From Alectoria sarmentosa (Eukaryota; Ascomycota; Lecanoromycetes; Lecanorales; Parmeliaceae): a stretch of 64,000 nucleotides of DNA. A program made the translations under genes and the position numbers. The notes beneath the pieces are model-generated. The model saw only the letters and a list, made by a program, of their open reading frames with translations, ran no database searches and had not been told where the DNA came from. Positions 56,491-64,000 of this stretch are shown one piece after another. Every line of letters starts with the position of its first letter. The stretch's first letter is position 1. The stretch covers positions 62,001-126,000 of the forward strand of contig WOGZ01000008.1 of assembly GCA_009733775.1 (NCBI GenBank), in the 5' to 3' direction.

Positions 56491-59400
56491 TCAAGCTGAC
56501 TGCATACTTCGCTTCTCTCCTTGATTGATCCCCAGGTCCTCGCAGACATTGTCTTTTTGCCCTCCCCATCCAGTCCACCCTGGTCCCAACTCATAACAAT
56601 CTTCGTCTGGTACCAACTCGACGAAACCGTGCCCGGCTGCTCTCAGGCGCCAGCTGTTCTGCGCTGGATGTTGCTGCCGCCATGCCCTCAATATCCAGAA
56701 CCTCTCTTCATAGTCTTCAACAGTTCCTTTGATGTATTTCTGACGCCGGACGGGACCATGATCGTCTGACAGGGAGTATTCCCAGCATGTTGACAAGTGG
56801 TCATTCCGGGGGAGAATCCTGCCGGACCATTCGCAATGGCAAGGAGCGTCGCCATTATGCCAATTGACATTGACTTTGTAATTGCTGAACTCTGCTTCGA
56901 ATTGTAACTTCAAAGATCGCTCAGTGTTTTTGGACCATGCGTCTCGAGATCTCAGAAGTTCACGCAATAGGCGGTAAAGATACCCCAAGATGTAGTGGTT
57001 CCAGCTGTCGAAAAAAGCGATATTGAGCAGGCGCTCCACGCGTCGGTCCATCTCTGGCCACTTTGAATCTTGTTTTGACCAGCACAAAGTCTCAGAGCGA
57101 CTCGAGGCTGAGTCGAAGAGCGTATAATGACCATAGGTAAGCGCGGAACAGAGCATTTGACGATGGAGAGCAGCGGTCTTAAATCCATGTCTCTGCTTGA
57201 TTGCTGGGCACATCAGGGCGAACTTGCTCGGCGCGGTAGTATGGTCGATCACGCGTTGTAAAATTACACTCCAATTGCCACACTCTCTCCAATGTCGTTC
57301 AACGTCTTCCAATTGATGCCGTAAGGAACAATAGCGGACCACGCTCTTGGGCCCGCAGCCCAAGCAGACGATAGTAGAAAGGTGGTAGTCTGAAACCGAG
57401 GCATCGCAGCCGGGTTTGCGACATCCTAGAAGGTCTCTGTCGTGGCGCCAGACCTGGTAGCCTGCTGCTTCGCTGGCTTGATACTCGGCCAATCTCCACG
57501 GAACAAGAAAATCAGGGTGAGATTCGTAAGATCGGACATCCTCCCAACACTGCTCGTGGGGCACAATCTGGACAGTGTATCCATCAAATTCGATGATTGG
57601 CTCATCATCCCCCGTTCTCTCATGCGAGACGATGACTGGAGCTAGGTCAGAATGACGGAACTTCTCTGTTAGCAGCATGGGTTGAGTACGGAAATGTGTC
57701 TTTGGCTTTCTCCAGAGCCATACTCTTGCGTCACTCAGACTTTCATCAACCTTTGTGTTGGCTGCGTAAGTCCACAAAAGACCTTGAGCACCGCTTCCAT
57801 ACATGTGTCTCGAGTTTTTTGGCATAGAGAAGGCTACCGGCTTGTCTGCGGTCGTGATTAGGTCCTCACCATGGACGACATCGGTTGGGTCAAATCCGAG
57901 GTCAGTTGCAATCCGTTCTGGATCGAGGACTTCTGCTGCCGTATAAATTCGAGACTCCCCATTTTCCTCTGAAGCGGATTCTGGAGAAGAATGGTCCTTC
58001 TGTGACAATTTTTCGGGAATCACCCATTGCTCTGGTGTATTCTCCTCGTGATCCAACCCCTCTAGAGAGAGCGGCCGAACCGGTGACCCTTGTCCTAAAT
58101 CATCATGCGCTTCAGATCCAAGCCTTTTCTCCAGTGAAGCCTCTCTAGTGGTAACCGACTTCCTAGCGAGCTTCTTGCGAGGAGGTCGCTGCGTTGGATA
58201 GGCGCTCAATGTAGAAATGGCTTCACTCCTTGTTCGCTCATTAATTAATTTCTTCCCGGTTTGCTTGTCCTTTTTGGACGCTTTCCCTCCCTTTGAGGAC
58301 TTTATCGCGGCAGCAGGCTCTTCGAGCAGAGCTTTTCCTATGGCCGAAGTATCTTTTGGCGCGTTATCCTCTTCAAGATCAGAATTTCCGGTGACCATCA
58401 CCCCGTCAACGTCATTCTCCGGATTGGATATCACCCGCTTGTGCTTCAATACTGGCCCAAGACCTTGGAGCTTATTTGCAGGTAAAAGGGACTTTCGTCC
58501 CTTTGTCCCTTTCGTGAAACCGCAAAAGGTTTTGCTGTGTGCTTAAACCCCTTATCTTCTATCGTCGGAGGCTCTGTTGAAATAACAGTGTCCTCAATGC
58601 GAGGCTTAGGCGACATCAAGTAGACCAGAAGACCAGATAATATCTTGCCAGCGTTGACCATTCTAGCCGTAGCTTCCGCAGTCGTGATGTCGATCTCAGC
58701 AAGGCTATTGTATTGGCCATTGATCAAACGAGCATGCTCAATGGTTTCTGTTATTCGCTTATCTTCAGCGTCACGGTTTGACCGATTATGGCTCGGTACG
58801 TGAGGACGTGTGAAGGGCAAATGTGGCAGGTGGCTTCCCTAACACGTTGTAAGAATGACATTCAAGCTGACAAGCAAACAGACTTCACCATTATAGACTT
58901 ACAGGTGGTTTGCTCAAAAAAATCTTTGCAAGTGGAACAATGCTCTTTGCGTACTGGTGCTGTTACCGTCAGACTGGTCAATGGAGAATAGAGTCGCGTA
59001 CTGACTGGGTCTTCTGCTTTGATGTTCCTAACAGATGCCAAGTGTTGACAATTGTTGTTTGACACCGATATCTCAAACTCAATGTTGAAGGGGATTGCGC
59101 TTGGCTTCCCTAAGCACAGTTCGGAGTTAGCATGACTTCTTCAGGATAAAAAACCTGAATTTGAGACAGGTCTAGGTGTAGAAGGAGGCCATTCCTACAA
59201 CGTTCTGTCTTGCGACTCACGTTTTAGCACAAAGCGAAAAAGAACAGTTCAAAAATGTACATACAGCGTACAACATAATCTGTATCCTCATAGTAGAAAC
59301 CAACCTTGTTCGCCCGGCGCTGGAAAGCTTCCGCCACAGCATGCTTTACCAGAGTTGGGCTCTTGTGGGCTATCGCATTACGCGCCGGAACATTCAGTGG

Positions 59401-59647
59401 TTGAATAACACCCTTGTCTCCATGGAAAAGATATATGGGCAATCCAATTATCGGGTTGTTTTCGTCTTGACTCTGGCTAGCTCCTGTGCTTTGCTGTTCG
59501 CTATCCGTGATAACAAGTGTCGTTGGTCCTGTCACATTATTGGGTCAGATACAGGGAATCTTGGCTGGGAAATACTTCGGTGGCACCAGTGTTGTGAGAC
59601 TTACTGCTGTGGCTGTTTACGCCCTCAGCACTCAATATATTGCCCAT
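56491..59647 (-). CDS. large uncharacterised protein with Cys/His cluster
   Basis: Tentative 941-residue model from five exons: 59647-59605, 59528-59265, 59109-58889, 58838-58521, 58470-56491. The last exon is solid; the ends of exons 3 and 4 rest only on frame restoration. The N-terminal part has Cys residues in EHCSTCKDFFEQTTC; the middle is Lys/Ser/Glu-rich. Around two thirds along, LLGCRKPGCDASVSDYHLST, then IVCLGCG, RYCSLRHQLEDVERHWREC forms a Cys/His cluster similar to a MYND-type zinc finger. The C-terminal third (EDYEERFWILRAWRQQHP, then GPGWTGWGGQ) resembles a hypothetical family I associate with filamentous fungi. The function is unknown. It could be two genes if exons 1-3 are separate. 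Confidence 0.6.
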
Positions 59648-60580
59648 TGTGCGCTAGATCATCCATTTGTAGGGACAAACAAATGATGCTAAAAGTATAG
59701 TGTGTTAAGGTGGTGATAAGATCAAAGATGTGATGGTTGAGGGGTGTTGATCACAACAATCGGTTTGTCGCTAGGAGACCTGTGTTACCTTGCGCCGACT
59801 TTTGTTTATGATTTCCCTTGCACGCCTACCCATCGCTTCGGCTGACATGGTGGCACGGAAGTCTCGAGGATTCAAGAAGCTTCCAAATTCCAAAGAGATA
59901 AGTCCACCGCTGCAGGGACCTGGCGAAAGAGTGAAAAAGACCACAAGAACTTCATTTTTTCACCTTCAGATAATCTATCGTTGCTCTATAAATCAATGTG
60001 TCTTCTCTCGAGGAACTTGTCTGCCCGTTGAGTCTCACTCGCCTTTGCCTTAAATAATTCCCGTGGGCCGTTATTGAGAGTGTGTCTCTCGAGCCGTCGG
60101 CAGAGATGGGTAAGGTTACTAAGATTTAATTTGATTTCGTCCTTAAGGATGAGTGGCTTTTGATCTTTCGTCAACGACGTAAACCCCATGCAAACTTGGT
60201 AGTACACGTCAAGAAAGCTGCAACATCAAGCATCGTGCTTGTCATCCTTTGCTCCATTGTGCCTAGTCGAGTATGGTCTACGTACATTATCGAAGGTCGG
60301 GGAATCCTAGCACGGTACACGGGCGTGAATTTTCTGGACAGAAACAAGCATTTGGGTCAGCAGTCGAACATTAAGGGTACTCGTACAATGCACCGCAGCA
60401 ACACGGAGGTCGGCACGCAAAGTCCTGATTAGCGGTGGTGATAGCCCCACCCCTACCTTCGGAAGGCGGCCCCATTGCGGGAGACCCTAGAAGTATTTCC
60501 TGGGAGGCTGGGAGCGCATGGATTGAATTTAAGGAACTTTGTTGGGGTTGGTAGGGGTATCGTGCCCCAGACTGGGCTCA
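59648..60580. other. intergenic, no supported gene
   Basis: About 0.9 kb upstream of the large minus-strand gene and before the reductase remnant. No motif-bearing frame was found. Confidence 0.45.
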
Positions 60581-60589
60581 GGTTGGTGC

Positions 60590-61740
60590 GTTGTCCGATC
60601 CCATTAGGCGCGCCTTTTTCCCCTGTACTCCAAAGCAATTGTCAGATCCACCAAACTCCTCACCGCTCCCGAGGAATCCGAGAAACGGCACTTGGAATTG
60701 CAACGTCCAAGCAGCATGACCTAAGTGACCATGTTGTGCTCCCAGTGAACCTCAGCACCCTCGTCAGGTCAAACATGGCGCGCTTTGGTCTAGCTTGGGA
60801 CTCTACCCTAGAAATAGGAAGGAGGTCAACATGCCGCTCTACCTTAAGGTCGTACCCTTACGGTCTTCAATCTGCTCTCTTCCAACGTTGAATTGAACCA
60901 GCCCACTACCCAGAAACATCTTACAACTCTAGCAGCTTGCACCGTCAACGAAAGCATCCAGCAAGCCATTCTATCCATCAAACTCAAAGAGACTAGCAAG
61001 AAGGGGATTGGCACCTTCGATCTACTTGCCAAGCATCCGCAACTCCAACCCCGTTCCCAACCTACCTCAACCTCATCCCACTGCTCCGCATCCGGCAATA
61101 CTCCATCTCTTCGTCACCACCGCAATTGCCCCACACTAGTACCCTAACCTACAGCGTTTTCTCCTCACCCTCACTCTCCAACCCGTCACACCAATACCTT
61201 GGCACCGCATCAACATACCTTTCTGAATGATCATCAGGCGATAAGGTCTACGTCACCGTGCGCCCCAATCACCAAGCTTTCCACTCACCGCTTGACGTCG
61301 AGAACATTCCCATCATCATGATCTGCGCAGGCACAGGCGCCGCCCTCTTCCGCGCCTTTGTCCAACGGCGCACGCAACAGGTCTCAGCTAGCCGTGCCGT
61401 CGCTACAGCGCTGTTAATTATCGGTTGTCGCCACTTGGAAAAGTACGCTCTTTACCTCGCAGAGTTCAACAAATGGGAGGCACAAGATGCAGTACAGGTC
61501 AGAAGGGCGGCTAGTAATTCGCCGGATGAGAACGAAGGCTGCAGGAATGTGCAAGATTTGCTGTGGAGGGAGCGAGAGAGCGTCAGGGAGCTGTGGGGCA
61601 AAGGCGAAGATATATGTTTGTAGGAGCGGGAAGATGGCGGAAGAGATGCATGAGATGTTCGTGGGGATTTGGATTGAGAAGACAGGGAAGTGCGAGAGAT
61701 GAGGGAGTGGTTGAGAGGGGTTGGGATGGAGAGGTTTGCT
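60590..61740 (+). pseudogene. reductase-domain fragment of a CYP505-type P450 fusion
   Basis: Plus-strand frames carry the FAD/NADPH half of a P450 reductase fusion. First comes HVVLPVNLSTLVRSNMARFG (about 60740-60800), then VELNQPTTQKHLTTLAACTV and KGIGTFDLLAKHPQL (about 60885-61040). After closed frames, GDKVYVTVRPNHQAFHSPLD leads to IPIIMICAGTGAALFRAFVQ (NADPH-binding loop) and CRHLEKYALYLAEFNKWEA, and in another frame AKIYVCRSGKMAEEMHEMFV. Lesions: frame changes around 60840-60890 and 61040-61200, a TGA at 61228-61230 and a single-base frame slip near 61590-61625. The haem domain and the FMN domain are absent. Intact enzymes hydroxylate fatty acids or work in secondary metabolism. Confidence 0.8.
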
Positions 61741-62770
61741 AGTGACGTTTTCGACAGGGGTGTGGGTGTTGAGGTGGCTCTCGGGCACCAGTTTTTACTA
61801 AGATGACGACTGAGGCGTCAAGAGTGCAAGTGACAGACAACAACGCGTACATCGTACAGCGCTTTTCATTCGCTAGGTGATGGGAAGAGGCTCAGTTGAA
61901 CTAGAACATTGTAGGCAGCGATGCTACCAGCAGGGTAGACAATAAGTCTGCCGCCCTCAAGTATACCCATCCAAGGCCTGGACATAAGTCATTCAAATCC
62001 GAGGTTTAGCCGGCCTTTGCTCGCATCCCCCAAAATATCCTGTACATCATCATCTGGGAACATAATACTGCGGAGATATCATGGCGATGTCGAATGCTAC
62101 GTGAGGGCAATCACATTAAGCTTATCAAGTAATAATTGTGGTAGATATGTATGTAATGGCAGCAAGCCAGCAGTAGACGGGCAAACCTCGGATTTTAATG
62201 ACTTATGTCCAGGCCTTGATCCCCTTAATTTTAGGGCTGCCAATTCAGATGGTCAATTCAATTTAGTGCATGTAGAGAGATGGGATGAAAGGCAGACACG
62301 GAGTTCATGGGTGGCGGGGCTCAAGACTGGATGTGTTGAAAATGTTGGGTTGACTTTGTACTTGACGAGAAACATATCGATCGACGACACTTGAGCGCGA
62401 GGAAAGATGAGTTGAAAGGAAACCACGAAGTTCAGGAGTGGCAGTGATATACGGTAAAGAACTGACCGTCCCCTCGGTCGTTTCTCAGGCGCTAACGGCG
62501 ACAGGCGCGCTCCGATACCCGCGTCAAGTCTTGGCACTTCTTTGCGGCCGGCGATTCTGTTTTCGTCTACTGTAATTGTCATCCTTGTCGTTACACTAAT
62601 ATTGCGAAAATTCGGCATTCTTACCAGTAAATCCAATCATACACCATTCATCTTGTCCCATACAGGTACTTAGTTTTCCAGCATGAAACTTTGCAAACTG
62701 CACAGGTGATCGGATCTACATCGATACTCTTATTTCTTGACAACTCTCAGCTTCCAGTCCACTCGTAAAT
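61741..62770. other. intergenic, promoter of the KH-domain gene
   Basis: About 1 kb after the reductase fragment and before the KH-domain gene. No supported coding sequence was seen. Confidence 0.5.
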
Positions 62771-64000
62771 ATGTCGGAACAGCCAAACATATCACAAATC
62801 CTGGCGGCCTTAGGTGAGCTTCCTGGGCGCCTTGACGAGCTACTAGCCATTAGATCTGACAGTGAAAATGACAGCAGCCCAACGCCCTGGTGGAACGCCG
62901 ACACAATCGCAGCCTCCATCTCAGCAGCCTCCGCCTCGTCAAGCCCTTCCGCAACAGCCTCCTCCTCAGAAGTACCCCCCTTCGTATCCTCCAGCAGGTC
63001 CGCCGATAGGCGGTCCACCAGGAGCAGCACCATATGTACTGCCAAAGCCAAGCAATTCAGGCAGCATCGATATAAGTAATGTCAAACCTGTACATTCAGG
63101 CTCGGTTAGCTTAGCGGACGCTGTCACAAGAGCGCGTGGTATCGCTGCGGAAAAGGGCGTCTCGCAGAATGGTTTGCGAGGTGGTGGCAGTGAGTTTACA
63201 ATCCTTTATTCAAGGTTCTTCTTGCGTGGCATGCCCAGGAGGAGGCTAACCAACGATAATTTAAAGCACCAAACGGTGACAATGATCCTCGAATGGCCGG
63301 ACGCTACTACAGACCCTCACGATCGCGCTCAAGATCTCCAGGCCGCATACCACGAGATGGCTTTCGAGATGGCTATAATCCGTATCGTGACGAGCGTCGT
63401 GATGACCCACGACGACAGGTGTCTCTGCAATACGGACGCGAGAGATCATTTTCTCCGGGCTTCGGTGGTCCAAGTCCTGCCTCTCGGTTTACTCCACCCC
63501 CAGGACGAGGCTTCGGTGGACCTAGTCGTGTCGGTGATGAAGGCATGGAAATGGTCCCTATAGAATCGAACCTAGTCGGCCTTATCATTGGTCGTCAGGG
63601 GGAGAACCTGAGACGTGTGGAGGCAGATACTTCGACCAGAGTACAATTCATCACTGGGCCTGAGGAAAGCGGACCAATGCGCCAATGCAAGATCACCGGA
63701 AGTCGTGCGGCGCGAGAAAATGCAAAGGCGGAGATATTTCGCATCATCGAGGAAAACGGCAATGGTCCGTCATCAAGTGGTAGAGCACCTCCGCCGCCGG
63801 ATCGCAATATGAACTTGGGAGGAGGTATGGCCAAGATCGCCGGGGCGCAGCAGCCAGCTCTCCGGCCTGGAGAAGATACTTCGCAGATCATGGTACCTAA
63901 TCGCACTGTCGGTCTAATCATTGGAAGAGGGGGAGAGACAATCCGCGATCTGCAAGAGCGAAGCACGTGCCATGTTAATATTGTGGGAGAGGAAAAGAGC
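62771..64000 (+). CDS. KH-domain RNA-binding protein, cut by window end
   Basis: Three exons are visible (62771-62813, 62878-63189, 63267 to the window end) with introns of 64 and 77 bp. After MSEQPNISQILAAL comes a Gln/Pro-rich stretch, then the conserved-looking SVSLADAVTRARGIAAEKG, an Arg/Ser/Tyr-rich region (RSRSRSPGR) and the first KH domain (VPIESNLVGLIIGRQGENLR, with the GRQG loop). A second KH begins near the end (VPNRTVGLIIGRGGETIRDL, GRGG loop) and is truncated. The layout resembles FUBP/KSRP-like multi-KH proteins that bind single-stranded nucleic acids and act in splicing, mRNA stability or transcription. More KH domains probably lie beyond the window. Confidence 0.9.

Noticed and set aside
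1..64000. tRNA genes, rRNA and CRISPR arrays
   Set aside because: Scanned by eye for T-loop-like GGTTCGA boxes on both strands and for regularly spaced repeats; none convincing. A covariance-model scan would be decisive.

Overview
This is a fungal nuclear contig, almost certainly from a filamentous ascomycete (Pezizomycotina). Genes carry short introns (mostly 46-77 bp) with GT-AG ends and lie on both strands. The recognisable proteins are typical of that group: cytochrome c, an IME2-type kinase, PRM1, UreG, the exosome subunit RRP42, a SidF/SidL-type siderophore acyltransferase, a DUF7514 protein and an Stc1-domain protein. Splice junctions were worked out by eye from reading-frame continuity and family motifs, so individual boundaries may be off.

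Layout. 1-4.5 kb is gene-poor. 4.6-24.3 kb is mostly core: a patatin-like phospholipase with a C2H2-like tail, the siderophore acyltransferase, the DUF7514 protein, the Stc1-domain protein, the meiosis-type kinase and RRP42. A TA-flanked inverted-repeat element (24525-25020) sits just upstream of RRP42, followed by a small mitochondrial-type membrane protein.

26.8-40.2 kb is an accessory island rich in broken genes: the 3' half of a highly reducing PKS with stops and a deletion, the 3' end of a different non-reducing PKS with a C-terminal esterase, and a NACHT/ankyrin (NLR-like) remnant. Two apparently intact genes lie inside it, a short-chain dehydrogenase with eight exons and the housekeeping cytochrome c gene. 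A second copy of the inverted-repeat element lies here too (34800-35348), and it carries another small element inserted in its left arm.

41-59.6 kb returns to intact genes: a membrane coiled-coil protein, an MFS transporter with a very charged tail, a type II membrane protein, PRM1, an ankyrin protein, UreG and a large protein with a Cys/His cluster. At 60.6-61.7 kb there is a decayed fragment of a CYP505-type P450 reductase domain. The window ends inside a KH-domain RNA-binding protein.

No working biosynthetic cluster, CRISPR array, tRNA or rRNA was seen. The most notable points are the concentration of independent pseudogenes around one housekeeping gene, the repeated inverted-repeat element with a nested insertion, and the SDR gene with a predicted 14-nt exon.
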